Both the position numbers and the translations under genes were made by a program. Source: Clostridia bacterium (GTDB lineage Bacteria > Bacillota > Clostridia > Christensenellales > Borkfalkiaceae). Taken from it: a stretch of 18,329 nucleotides of DNA. The stretch is from the NCBI GenBank assembly GCA_900767815.1, contig CAAGAM010000123.1, positions 1-18,329 of the forward strand, in the 5' to 3' direction. Under the pieces are notes generated by a model. It saw nothing but the letters and a program-made list of their open reading frames with translations. It had not been told where the DNA came from and ran no database searches. Below are positions 9,501 through 16,751 of the stretch, one piece after another (positions within the stretch are counted from its first letter, which is position 1; the number at the start of each line of letters is the position of its first letter).

Positions 9501-12500
9501 TGCATAATATCGGTGTCATCGTAAACTTGCGAGATTGTTGCGAACTCTCCCGCATTATCCTCTAACACCCTCTCCATATCGTTTACATACTTATACAACG
9601 GGCGAGTCGTATCATAACCAAATTTCTTGGAGAGTTCGTAGTATTTCTTCGATATTTTCGATAATACTTTTTTATTGACTTTGTAGTCTATTTTCGGTAC
9701 GGTTGGAGTATATCCGTCTCTCGAATAAACCTTATTTCTTGAATCGGCTTTCGGGTCTATTGTCTCCCTACCGAATATAACCGTAATATCTCCGAATTGT
9801 TCGTGTCCTAAATCTGCACGAGTTATAGCAATCGAAGGCATAGGAAACCCTCCGAGTTCCAAAACTTTCATAAGTTTTTCCTCGGAGAGATTATGAAGTG
9901 CAACAAGATTTTTTCTTTCTTCGCCGTCTACGGTTAAGTTTTCGTTTCCGATTTTAAGAGAATATTTTACTCTCTTATTTCCGTCGTCTTTTTCAGTATT
10001 TCCGATTCGCTTGCTTTCGGATTGTCCGATAGATAATTCGCCATTTCTGCTATCTGCTCGTCTTTCGGAATCATAAGCATTATTCCGACTATCGTTTCTT
10101 GACTTATTTTTAAGAACTTCAAGCACTCTATTAAGTTCGCTTGTGCTTCGGATAACTGATTCTCCATTTGATTCTCCTATTTTCGCTTCGATAGCGTTTA
10201 TGTATTTTATTTTATCATCGGTTAAAGCGATTTGCTTTAATACACCAAAGTTCCCTTCGGAAAAGTTTTCATATACATAGAAGTAATTCGCGCTTCTTGC
10301 GGTGTTGTATCTTGCAATCTCTCCACCTTTCGCCATAACGCTTGAATTGTCTTCCATTATGCGAGAACTGATAATCGCATATTCTTGTTTGCTTATGTTG
10401 AGATATTTTGCCTTCTTATTATACTTGATTTCGGCGGAAACGTCAATTTCTTTTTCAAGGTCAGGGTTACGAGAAAGAATGAATTTTACAAGTTTCATAT
10501 CTCCCGCTTTTGCCGCCGCTTTCAAATAAAGTTTCTCGGCTTTGTGAATTTGTTTGTAGGCTTTTCTCGCTTCTTTGTCTCCGACTCTTTCAAAGGCTTT
10601 TCTCAAATTCTCAATCTTTTGTAAAAACTTTTTCGCAAAAGACGAGTCTCTCGCTACGATTCGGTCGATAAATTCTTCATTACCGAGAAGATATTGCGTT
10701 TCGTGCGCTCCAACTTCCGACATAAAGTCCTTAAAATATTTCTGTTCATCTGCGGTCAATTCTTGCTCGTTGGCGATTTTGTCGTGGATTTCTTGGATTT
10801 TCTCTCTATCGAAACCGTAATTTTTGTCAAATACAGATTCTTGCCCTTTCTTCCAAAGTTCGACCTTTCCGCCGTTGCCGTCGTCCACCAAAACGTTATC
10901 GGACGACAAGAAGTCTACCAACTTGGCGTACTCTTCCGACCCCTCGGATAAGTGGGTATATTCGTGAACCAAAGTTTCCGCCCACGTTCCTTTTTCAAAT
11001 TGGTCTTCTCCGATATACATCGTCCTATCGTCGATGACTAATCCGTTGAAAGCGTCGTTGCTTTCGGTTACAACAAATGAGAGATTTGTCCCCGATTCCT
11101 TGTTGAGATAATTGAGAGCCTTATTGAATTTATTACGGCTTTGCTTTGCGTTATCGGACATCTCGCCGTCGAATACCTTTACTTTACCGACTTGCTCTCT
11201 CGCTTGCTCAATGGTAATATTATTCCCTTTCTCTTGTTTGGCAGCCATATACTTATTAGCAAGATTTTCCGATATGGTGTCAAGGTCGGAAGCGATAGTT
11301 TGTTCTTGTCCTCGGAGATTAAACGAATACGAGTCTTTTTTAAGACTTGCAAGTTCATTTTGAGAGCCGTCCGACACTTCGGCGGATTCTCCGACGGAAT
11401 TAAACCACGACGACAACTGACCGCTCATAGAGCCGTCAGTATTGAACGCTTTATCGAGATTGAATTTTTCAATAAGTTTCGAGCGTTTATCCTCCGAAAC
11501 GCCTTGAAGAACCTTCTCGATGTTTTGATAATTCTTTTTGGTGGTATCGGCTATCTTTTGTTCGTTCACGCCGATAAGTTCGCCGTTTGCTTGAAGATTA
11601 TTTGCTTTCTCTTTGAGTGTAGCAATTTCCGATAAAGAATCCGCAATATCGGCTTCTTTCCCAACGTACCCAACACCGACTTTGGATAATCCATAACCGA
11701 CCGTACCGCTATACGCAAGCGCGGTTAAAGAGCCGACGAGACCAGCCTCTCCGACTCCTTTCCAATAATCTAAATTGCCGTAATCATTGAAAGCCTCCGA
11801 GCCTTTATAGATAGATTTCAACGCAGGATTTGCGAGTTCGGAAACGACTTCTTCAAAACCCTCTTCAAGTGCGTTCTTTGCAATTCTCTTTATGCCCGTA
11901 TCGGCAACCGACCTTGTTACGCCGTCGAGAATACCCGCACCGGTAAGAGCCTTCGTCGCCCCACCGAACATCTTTTCCGTTCCGACTTCTACAAGACCCG
12001 AAGCCGTGCCGTAACCGAGACCAGCCCAATAATCCGCACCTTCTTGAAACGCTTCTTCGGTAGAAGTACCGGCAGCACTAACGCCCAAAGTGGCAAGCGA
12101 GGCGGCTTGTGCTACCGCAGCGGGCGCGCCCGCTCCCGCCGTTGCAATCGAAACAACAACGGACGGAAGCATTTGTCCGATTCCGCTTGCTACGTTTTCA
12201 ATTATACCGCCGTTAGTGGTATAAGAATATTTTAACGCCTCTTGAAGAGCGTTTCCGAAAGTTTCGCCCGTCCAATCGTAAGCGATAGCGTTTTTTGCTC
12301 TTTCTTGAAAATCCCCGTCAAAAATTCCGCCTATACCGCCAACCAAACCGATTCCGAGGTCTACGATACCTTCAAGACCTTTTACCGCCCCTGTAAGAAT
12401 ATTTGCAACGATATCTCCAACAGTAGACAAACCTCGAACAAGAAAAGACTGATTCGCCTTTTCTTGTTCCGCTTGCAGTTCAGCATTTCTTTGAATTTGT

Positions 12501-12622
12501 TGTTCACGCTCTAACGCCGCTTTTTTTTCTAAATAATCATAATAAAGTTTGCGGTTTTCACGATTCTCACGGAGAGATTGCGCTCTTGCTCGTCTTTCGG
12601 CAGGAGTTAGAGTATATGCCAT
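3542..12622 (-). CDS. Giant polyvalent-type phage protein with zincin-like and ADP-ribosyltransferase-like domains (3026 aa)
   Basis: Polyvalent proteins are very long phage or conjugative-element proteins thought to be delivered with the DNA, carrying several effector domains. Domains in order: a charged N-terminus (1-58); Gly/Ala-rich hydrophobic, possibly membrane-inserting stretches (about 60-100, 140-185, 290-320); a metalloprotease-like segment with HEYTH at 553-557; a conserved-looking block at about 900-1000 (LVALHNLSEEKL, GGFPMPSIA, FGDITVIFG); and an ADP-ribosyltransferase-like domain of the ART-PolyVal kind at about 1450-1700, with YHGT (1456-1459), GFWF (1481-1484) and a closing QYMVFDSNQIK. 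Then come long helical regions and a C-terminal part with a hydrophobic segment near 2650-2668. The motif [VI][KR][FY][SD]LK occurs at three apparent domain boundaries. The RBS AAAGGAG lies 7 bases before the ATG and abuts the stop of the 681-aa gene. Domain calls are from motifs only. The delivery role is inferred. Confidence 0.85.
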   Translation of the reverse strand: MAYTLTPAERRARAQSLRENRENRKLYYDYLEKKAALEREQQIQRNAELQAEQEKANQSFLVRGLSTVGDIVANILTGAVKGLEGIVDLGIGLVGGIGGIFDGDFQERAKNAIAYDWTGETFGNALQEALKYSYTTNGGIIENVASGIGQMLPSVVVSIATAGAGAPAAVAQAASLATLGVSAAGTSTEEAFQEGADYWAGLGYGTASGLVEVGTEKMFGGATKALTGAGILDGVTRSVADTGIKRIAKNALEEGFEEVVSELANPALKSIYKGSEAFNDYGNLDYWKGVGEAGLVGSLTALAYSGTVGYGLSKVGVGYVGKEADIADSLSEIATLKEKANNLQANGELIGVNEQKIADTTKKNYQNIEKVLQGVSEDKRSKLIEKFNLDKAFNTDGSMSGQLSSWFNSVGESAEVSDGSQNELASLKKDSYSFNLRGQEQTIASDLDTISENLANKYMAAKQEKGNNITIEQAREQVGKVKVFDGEMSDNAKQSRNKFNKALNYLNKESGTNLSFVVTESNDAFNGLVIDDRTMYIGEDQFEKGTWAETLVHEYTHLSEGSEEYAKLVDFLSSDNVLVDDGNGGKVELWKKGQESVFDKNYGFDREKIQEIHDKIANEQELTADEQKYFKDFMSEVGAHETQYLLGNEEFIDRIVARDSSFAKKFLQKIENLRKAFERVGDKEARKAYKQIHKAEKLYLKAAAKAGDMKLVKFILSRNPDLEKEIDVSAEIKYNKKAKYLNISKQEYAIISSRIMEDNSSVMAKGGEIARYNTARSANYFYVYENFSEGNFGVLKQIALTDDKIKYINAIEAKIGESNGESVIRSTSELNRVLEVLKNKSRNDSRNNAYDSERRADSRNGELSIGQSESKRIGNTEKDDGNKRVKYSLKIGNENLTVDGEERKNLVALHNLSEEKLMKVLELGGFPMPSIAITRADLGHEQFGDITVIFGRETIDPKADSRNKVYSRDGYTPTVPKIDYKVNKKVLSKISKKYYELSKKFGYDTTRPLYKYVNDMERVLEDNAGEFATISQVYDDTDIMQLYLLDSGKEKIQPVYKEITESLPKERVEYLNSLINHLGKEAVLEITPKDGESLFTHRHNYAEKYRDKIAEFLVDGKIYKNTSEVFEDFKDIDLLRLVISARNFINNGATTTKSEFDSSATNKAIREATPQKEYHAWVDSLFEGIQEKTGIRNDKDIFTPSGNRRSFEATHDSYTLDNIIKAMKRAPIKGDGGFVGLNVNALAAKLAKEFKSVAEIRKNADSLKGFNEKVQDNFVETAREMISEIGRLFVPQAGDSVSGWDMRDRAETLIGEIADKGLTTERQISDFMAREYSNSSYRYTKEIGNKILTLFDYVRQMVDTDYFESKPRRAVEFKEIRDVLIPENVSEKLIQALDEREIKHITYSDSNTRSDIINKLDNIKFSLKEDSTGKQLSEGQKEFFKDSKVVDEQGRLLVVYHGTKSDFTVFDRAKGGESNSIADVGFWFVADEQGALNWADNAWWGDSEKGKAMPVYLKMDNPKIYESTNNNTDSLIEKARELHRERAKIANKYLYDIDRVNGITGVSEWDAFRMLIDNPQSAEYYLNKISEDKRQKVLAASDEYKKIETQEGTIRKQISELHYTSDGYEKFKADLYKIAGQTSEDANIGGVGMALKNATETKAKFVESLKKQGYDGLIIHTNFDSNVFGENNTQYMVFDSNQIKNVDNLNPTAKEDIRFDLKESDPSKKYFYELSDGQIKKLIADKTMKKVYSKVESESVINTILQESLGIGEKYGSLVGKSKEKVVDMLWRGLNTAEPGKQMKVALDVAEYIIQNSVLENLYEDYENSIYIDTINALKPYLHSLDLSALKGEIKYKFDNDNSAYLLWGKRKGEKGLTADQIKMELDERGFFIDSDNEADIFFRMDSAYREAVAAMKKKTKELLSSALSAEERKTLKNNIAREVLVAFDKNGKQSTFSKILEQYHKEALTWKEKYYDERTRNSVINRLLDKVQKVKDWKSGTFLNASQYKTDIFKRSIDKLANIKFRGDLNQSGTRDIVSGLKEWYSKSNPLLEGVYDSEIAEMLNDIATSEGKLTTQELRNLSNVVDYFKHFVETYNKVYRNGKYVEAQPIAEKYVSVIKRNQSVKVGWLKKYFEKYLATFGDPITVARYFDKYESGFYSEMLATLRESATKAQIDEMNIREPIEEFIKKNKKYFNEAEKMTVKYQGRDIPLLQAMYVYMAMNDVDTIPSFAKSGFVFNDGNSDVRIDGFAANEDVEIAEMQIMAKEIQTSLEKQFSAADKEYIEIARKIFNEDCRKRFSETSIILKGYTNAKEGDYVPIRRANIAKNVDTSTFEYEVNRASNASFTKDRVKGAKGELRVDGIDTVLDRHIRAVAQYANLAPAIEEYNKLFSLNTGEDNNKPVSVSTESRNLWAKGDEYFKKLISDIQGIPSTKGDGIKFMAFIRGGYAKFQLGANPKVWVTQLSSFFAAGSILDYSSIVKGIGIKAGDVDTYCELAKLRNNDNTVAMAQGVLDKIDKVGNVLMKPIGTVDRFVITKLFGACQVQVQKDYGLKIGTEENKVKAGELLKRVILETQQNSMATERSSAMRSGSEFMRTITMFSADSMKVIGRVVDSIGELSALKSKKKILTDANEIANIDKQIKQATKKVAKSTASLITSAVFMALVAQLFRTLYNKDDEEDNVVANMATDAIGNLFGGLPIFKDIYSRLVEGYDIDGYAYSAINDMLDSADNIFKMCGDIVSGEVTSQEVAKNIKNMVYAAGQIFGLPARNVYNVAYGLTKRVSPSTAYKIDTAFYNKKYTSDLNKAIARGDDDMIATIVELMTDERVGDIGDSAVSKELNSLVTKGFDVIPRSVGEKITYNGEEINLTSGQRKQFKQVYSVANKAVASLVKLSQYESASDEVKAKAIKYIYNVYYNLALQDLLGEDLETKTVLFAEAIDVEKLAIIVATANSLTADLDKKGNAISGTRKRKIQAYVNSLKLSAAQKYMVMGYLGFSNLKGEMQVKAYINRLNLTKSEKEKLLKYSGYEK

Positions 12623-12634
12623 ATTTACGCTCCT

Positions 12635-14680
12635 TTAATCATAATCTACATTTACCGAGTTTACAAGTTCTTCCAAGTGCTTAACGCCCCACCAATTCCA
12701 CGTTCCGAGGAAGTTTGGCGCGTCCTTTAAGTATCTTAAATTGCCATTTTGACAAACTATAACGATTTGTCCGGCGTAATAACACAAGTCGCCCGCTTGC
12801 GGTTTTCTTCCGTATGCGGAGTACATATATTTCTTAACATCGGCTTGTTCGGCACTCGCAACCGTATCTCCAAGTTTTACCCCATAGATATTGCCACCGG
12901 ATTCGAGTTGAAATTCAAGGTTTTTCGAGTCCGCCGGCTGAACATTATATCGTGTACTAACATCGCGCAAAGCCTTAATATCATTGCCGTTTGAGAGTTT
13001 ATTGATTTTGAAATAATCTTTTATCTTACCCTCGTCAGCCTTTTTCAATTTAGACTCAATGTTCGTCATATACGAATTATATACTTGCTCACCAAGAATA
13101 TCTTTGTTGGAATCGAGATATGCTTTTGCCTTTTCGTAGTCTTCCCCGGCGATAAGGTCTTCGACTGTCGCTTGTGCCACAACGAACGCATTTTGTCTAT
13201 CGGATTCGGTTTTAGCCGTAAGGTTATCGCGAAGTTTTCCTTCTGCTTGTAATTTAAGAGCGTTAAATTGAGACTCGGTTACTTGTCCGCGATATTGTTC
13301 AAGGAATCTATCAAAATCATCTTGCGTATAATAAGTCGCGCTTGCAATCGCCGTCCGCGCATTTTCAAATGCTGAATTTTGCGATTGCTCGGTTTTAGCC
13401 ACTTGTTCTTTATCGTAGGCTTGCTTGTTTGCTTGTGCCACTTGTTTCGCTTGTTGCGTTAAGGTAAGGAAATCACTATCGGAGAGGCGGTTTCTAAACT
13501 GCTCGATATATTTAAGAATTGCGCTCTCATCTTTTTCTGAACTTTGAGACACCGTATTATAAGCGTCTTGATATGCTTGTTTTTGATTATTCTCAAATTG
13601 AGTTTTATATCCGTCAAAAATCCCCGATACGCTATCTTTGGAGGTCTGCCAAGATTGAAGATTATCTTGTGCATAGGCTTCTTCGAGACTTGATTTTCTA
13701 TCCTGATAATCATTCTCTATCGCGCCCATATCCGAAGAATAACTATTGTATGCATTGAGCAAACTCGATTCGCTTACACCAAGTCCGCCTAATCCTTGCG
13801 CTTTTATTTGCGTAGGAAGATACTTTTTTAATTTATCGAGAGTGATACTTGCATTTTGTTGAGACTGCATTTTGCTCTTATCCAAAGCCGAAACTCTCGA
13901 TTCATAATCGCTTTTGCGTTGTTGGCCTTTTCGATATGTATCATAAAGACTGTTACCGATATCCCAATCAACGTCGGACATTCCGCTTTTACGCGACAAT
14001 ATCGTCGAAGGGTCGTATTCTTGTCCGTAATTCGCTCTATACCATTCCAAAAAGTCAGTCCCTTGATATTTAGCCGAAAATTTGTTACTCGGCGTAGTTT
14101 CGGTTGTACTGCTCGACGGATTCGTCATCGAAGTGCTTGTAGACGGATTCGACGGAGTTGGTATTGTATGAGTTACACTCGGATTTGTCTTTGGTGTAGT
14201 CGGTATTGTCGGAGATGTTGGTTCGGAAGTTTTAGGATTATAATCCCCAACCCCGCCACGATTTGAGCCACCGTTTATCGTTGGAAACTTTTCGAGATTC
14301 GGATTGCCTATAATCTCCCCTTCGTCAGTCACACCGCCTTTTTTACCACCTGAAAATCCGCCGCCCACAGTTCCGACAACGTTACTATCGAAAAATTGAC
14401 TTCTATCAACCGGAGCAAACCCTTTGTCTTTATCAAAAGGATTCGTCGGAATAGATGAGGGTAGTTTTGGATTTGCCACCAAATCGGGAGCGGAAGGCGT
14501 ATTCGATTCTTTTATATAATCGTTATAAATATCGAGCGGATTTTTACTACCCGTGTTTTTAGAATTTCCGGGAGTTTCCAATGAGGGCGGATTCGACGGT
14601 TTTACCACTCCTACACCGCCTACGTCTCCGTATTTTTTGAGTTCGTCTTCCCAATATTTAAGCCTGTTCGTCTTTTTCAT
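12635..14680 (-). CDS. Probable virion-internal or structural protein, helical with a low-complexity linker (681 aa)
   Basis: The first 150 residues are rich in Gly, Pro and Asn. A Ser/Thr/Pro linker follows at about 150-200. The remainder is mainly helical and polar. Residues about 385-550 hold three loosely similar helical units: one around YIEQFRNRLSDSDF, one around FLEQYRGQVTESQF and one around AKAYLDSNKDILGEQ. The C-terminal 80 residues look like a small beta-rich or SH3-like end (GDLCYYAGQIVIVC). Such composition is common in phage ejection or virion-associated proteins. The gene overlaps the 298-aa gene by 23 bases, has GGAGG six bases before the ATG, and is followed after 12 bases by the 3026-aa gene, so the two are probably made and packaged together. 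No named family recognised. Confidence 0.78.
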   Translation of the reverse strand: MKKTNRLKYWEDELKKYGDVGGVGVVKPSNPPSLETPGNSKNTGSKNPLDIYNDYIKESNTPSAPDLVANPKLPSSIPTNPFDKDKGFAPVDRSQFFDSNVVGTVGGGFSGGKKGGVTDEGEIIGNPNLEKFPTINGGSNRGGVGDYNPKTSEPTSPTIPTTPKTNPSVTHTIPTPSNPSTSTSMTNPSSSTTETTPSNKFSAKYQGTDFLEWYRANYGQEYDPSTILSRKSGMSDVDWDIGNSLYDTYRKGQQRKSDYESRVSALDKSKMQSQQNASITLDKLKKYLPTQIKAQGLGGLGVSESSLLNAYNSYSSDMGAIENDYQDRKSSLEEAYAQDNLQSWQTSKDSVSGIFDGYKTQFENNQKQAYQDAYNTVSQSSEKDESAILKYIEQFRNRLSDSDFLTLTQQAKQVAQANKQAYDKEQVAKTEQSQNSAFENARTAIASATYYTQDDFDRFLEQYRGQVTESQFNALKLQAEGKLRDNLTAKTESDRQNAFVVAQATVEDLIAGEDYEKAKAYLDSNKDILGEQVYNSYMTNIESKLKKADEGKIKDYFKINKLSNGNDIKALRDVSTRYNVQPADSKNLEFQLESGGNIYGVKLGDTVASAEQADVKKYMYSAYGRKPQAGDLCYYAGQIVIVCQNGNLRYLKDAPNFLGTWNWWGVKHLEELVNSVNVDYD

Positions 14681-15554
14681 TTTCCACCTCCAAGGTGTTT
14701 ATATTTTCTTTTGGAAGATTATTTATGTAATTATCGAACTTTTGAAGGTTGTCAATCTTCTTCCAAATTCTTCCTTTATATTCGTCTGTTACAAAGAGAT
14801 AAGAACGATACATTTTTATCACGCCCATTACAAGAAATATCGCGACTTGCAAAGTCGTCCAAATAAGATTTGCATAACTGAAATCCTTGATAAGTTCCAC
14901 TCCGTATACGCCGAATATAATTGCCGTACCAAACTTTGAAATAACATCGGCTAAACCCCTTTGAGTCTCATATTGAGCCTTCGTCCTTCCAAAATAAAAC
15001 GGGTCTTGCTGCTTGCCGCCTTCGCTTGTGAGTTCTCCTCCCGACAATGCAGTAAGTTTTAAGTTGACCGCTTTATGATAACCGCGAAGTTTTTTAAGTT
15101 CGGTTATTCGCAACGCCCTATCTTTCATCTTCTCTTTATCCACCGTAAACGGAATCGCCACGCCGTCTTCGTCAAAACAAGAAGAATACTTCAATCCAAC
15201 ACGAGCAAGAATTTTCGTCCGTTGCGTTTTGTAGTTCTTTGCATTTTCCTCTTCACACCATTTGTCGAGTTCTTCTATATGCGGAGAAATTTTCATAACG
15301 ATTTTCGAGTGTTCGGCAATAGTGGCTCTCACACCCTCTTCTCTATCGCCGCTCATCATACCTTGCAAGTCAAAAGTGCGGTTGATGAATATACCGAGGA
15401 AAAAACACAAAGAACCGTCCGCAATAATCTGCGATATGGTCTTACCCGTCTTATCTATTCGCAAAAAGGCAGTTAAAATATACACGGCACACACGAAGAA
15501 AATTATGAAATAGCCGATATTTTGTTTGAAAAAATCTCTTACTTTTTCACCCAT
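14658..15554 (-). CDS. Membrane protein of unknown function (298 aa)
   Basis: Two hydrophobic segments lie near the N-terminus (about 12-32 and 42-57). A polar, charged central domain (about 60-200) includes a Cys-containing stretch (LDKWCEEENAKNYKTQR). Two more hydrophobic segments (about 205-222 and 228-247) precede a charged tail. I place the start at ATG 15554, two bases after the upstream stop, with AGGA 7 bases before it. The TTG at 15560 is in frame but too close to the RBS. It belongs to a run of three membrane-protein genes between the DGR and the large virion-like proteins. No family recognised. Confidence 0.77.
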   Translation of the reverse strand: MGEKVRDFFKQNIGYFIIFFVCAVYILTAFLRIDKTGKTISQIIADGSLCFFLGIFINRTFDLQGMMSGDREEGVRATIAEHSKIVMKISPHIEELDKWCEEENAKNYKTQRTKILARVGLKYSSCFDEDGVAIPFTVDKEKMKDRALRITELKKLRGYHKAVNLKLTALSGGELTSEGGKQQDPFYFGRTKAQYETQRGLADVISKFGTAIIFGVYGVELIKDFSYANLIWTTLQVAIFLVMGVIKMYRSYLFVTDEYKGRIWKKIDNLQKFDNYINNLPKENINTLEVENEKDEQA

Positions 15555-15556
15555 AA

Positions 15557-15994
15557 TCAAGTCCTACCTATGTATTTTTTTATCACTTCCTCCACTTGCG
15601 CGGTTGTAGCGTCGGCGTTTTTTTCGACAAGCATATCTTCTTTGGTTTTTTTGATTGCCTTTTGAAAAAACATATAATCTATAAATTCTCCGAGTAACGC
15701 CATTCCTGTAAGCAGAAGTATATCTTGCAATACTGCTTGTAATAAGTATGCCATAACAAAAGCGATACCGAACGATACAATTCGCCTCGGCATTTTTAAT
15801 TTGCCTATAACTTTCATAAAAACAAGCGTTGCAAGTATGATTCCGCCGAGCGATAATTTAACAGCATCTCCGGGAGTTTTGGTATAGTCGCCCCAATTAA
15901 ATGCAAGACATATAATGAGTGGAGCGATTGACACCAAGAAACTTCCGATGTAGAGAAAAACAAGCCTTAATTTATAATTCGGTTTTTTCTTCAT
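15557..15994 (-). CDS. Small multi-pass membrane protein (145 aa)
   Basis: About four hydrophobic segments (residues 10-32, 46-64, 71-90, 91-110) precede a charged, helical C-terminal tail (about 112-145). The N-terminus is basic (KKKPNYKLR). GGAGG lies 6 bases before the ATG inside the upstream gene, which it overlaps by 23 bases. Size and topology would also suit a holin-like protein, but there is no family signature I can name. Confidence 0.77.
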   Translation of the reverse strand: MKKKPNYKLRLVFLYIGSFLVSIAPLIICLAFNWGDYTKTPGDAVKLSLGGIILATLVFMKVIGKLKMPRRIVSFGIAFVMAYLLQAVLQDILLLTGMALLGEFIDYMFFQKAIKKTKEDMLVEKNADATTAQVEEVIKKYIGRT

Positions 15995-16451
15995 CGTCAG
16001 CCTCCACCTTTGCTATTTCGGAAGCGTAACCGCTTTGGACTAATTCTCCCATATTACAAAAGCCTATCCGACACATTTCTTTGGTTGCTTTCGTATCTTT
16101 TTCAACGGAAGCGATTCTTTCGTTTATGGTAGCAAATTCTTCGGATATCCGCCTATCCTGTTCGTTTAACGCCCCTTCGGTTTTACGCCCGTTTTCAGCC
16201 GTTTCGTTTACGTCTTTCGTAACCTTGTTGAAATTATCGACCGCACATTGAATTTTCGCTATAATCGGCAATGAGGCGGTTGCAAGTCCTCCGATAGCGG
16301 TTAAAGCAAGTACGGCGTTAGGAATAAGTTTTGTTTCGGCATACTCTTTCCACGCGACTTCCCCAACCGTCAAGAAATACACTCCGACCGCCGCCAATGC
16401 GCCAAGAATAAAGCCTATAAGAATCGCAAGAAATATCTTAAATTTTTTCAT
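15972..16451 (-). CDS. Small membrane protein with a coiled-coil tail (159 aa)
   Basis: One hydrophobic segment is at about residues 5-28 and a second at about 45-66. They are followed by a polar, heptad-like helical region (about 70-122, with NFNKVTKDVNETAEN and INERIASVEKD) and a short Cys-containing segment (CRIGFC, 127-132). I chose the ATG at 16451 because GGAG lies 6 bases before it. An in-frame ATG five codons upstream lacks an RBS. The start overlaps the end of the 48-aa Cys-rich gene by 14 bases. It may be an envelope-anchored phage protein. Function unknown. Confidence 0.77.
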   Translation of the reverse strand: MKKFKIFLAILIGFILGALAAVGVYFLTVGEVAWKEYAETKLIPNAVLALTAIGGLATASLPIIAKIQCAVDNFNKVTKDVNETAENGRKTEGALNEQDRRISEEFATINERIASVEKDTKATKEMCRIGFCNMGELVQSGYASEIAKVEADDEEKTEL

Positions 16452-16584
16452 CTTCGTCTCCTTCATCTACGAATCCGAAGGTTACGGGTTTGCCCTCGAA
16501 GCAGTCGTACCACTTTTCACAAGGCTCGTCGCAACCTTCCTTTTCGCAAATATCGCAAATATTTTCGACGGTTATTGCAACCAT
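16438..16584 (-). CDS. Small Cys-rich protein, probable metal-binding (48 aa)
   Basis: This short reading frame has five Cys at residues 10, 13, 18, 22 and 28 (C-x2-C-x4-C-x3-C-x5-C), followed by an acidic tail (DEGDEDEK). This suggests a small zinc-binding knuckle. Its ATG lies inside the end of the 59-aa gene (overlap 13 bases, other frame) and its end overlaps the next gene, the usual pattern of coupled phage genes. A GAGG is about 9 bases upstream of the ATG. The Cys spacing and tight packing make it likely real despite its length. No homologue can be named. Confidence 0.6.
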   Translation of the reverse strand: MVAITVENICDICEKEGCDEPCEKWYDCFEGKPVTFGFVDEGDEDEKI

Positions 16585-16751
16585 TCTTCTCTTACCTCTA
16601 TGCCCATAGCCGTAAGTTCTTCTTCCGTTTTGCCGTCAAGGTCGGTTACCCAACCGTCCAAAGCGTCATTCACTTCTCTCTCGGAAAGAACCTTCTCCTC
16701 GATTTGCGCGTTAGCAGATTGCAGCCAAAGTGCCTTTTTGAATCTTTTCAT
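16572..16751 (-). CDS. Small acidic protein downstream of the DGR reverse transcriptase (59 aa)
   Basis: A basic start (KRFKKALW) is followed by an acidic helical protein (EEKVLSEREVNDAL, KTEEELTAMG). A good GGAGG lies 8 bases before the ATG. The gene begins 41 bases inside the 3' end of the reverse transcriptase gene in another frame. Position and size resemble the very short proteins that often follow phage tail genes, but I see no XkdX-type signature. It is too small to be the DGR accessory protein Avd, which is usually a helical bundle of about 120 residues. Function unknown. Confidence 0.6.
   Translation of the reverse strand: MKRFKKALWLQSANAQIEEKVLSEREVNDALDGWVTDLDGKTEEELTAMGIEVREEWLQ

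Noticed and set aside
3600..12500. Many plus-strand frames of 60-164 codons opposite the 3026-aa gene
   Set aside because: They lack ribosome binding sites and recognisable motifs and are the antisense image of a continuous, domain-containing protein.
15972..16451. The 159-aa protein as the DGR accessory protein Avd
   Set aside because: Avd is a soluble basic helical bundle; this protein has two hydrophobic membrane segments and an acidic tail.
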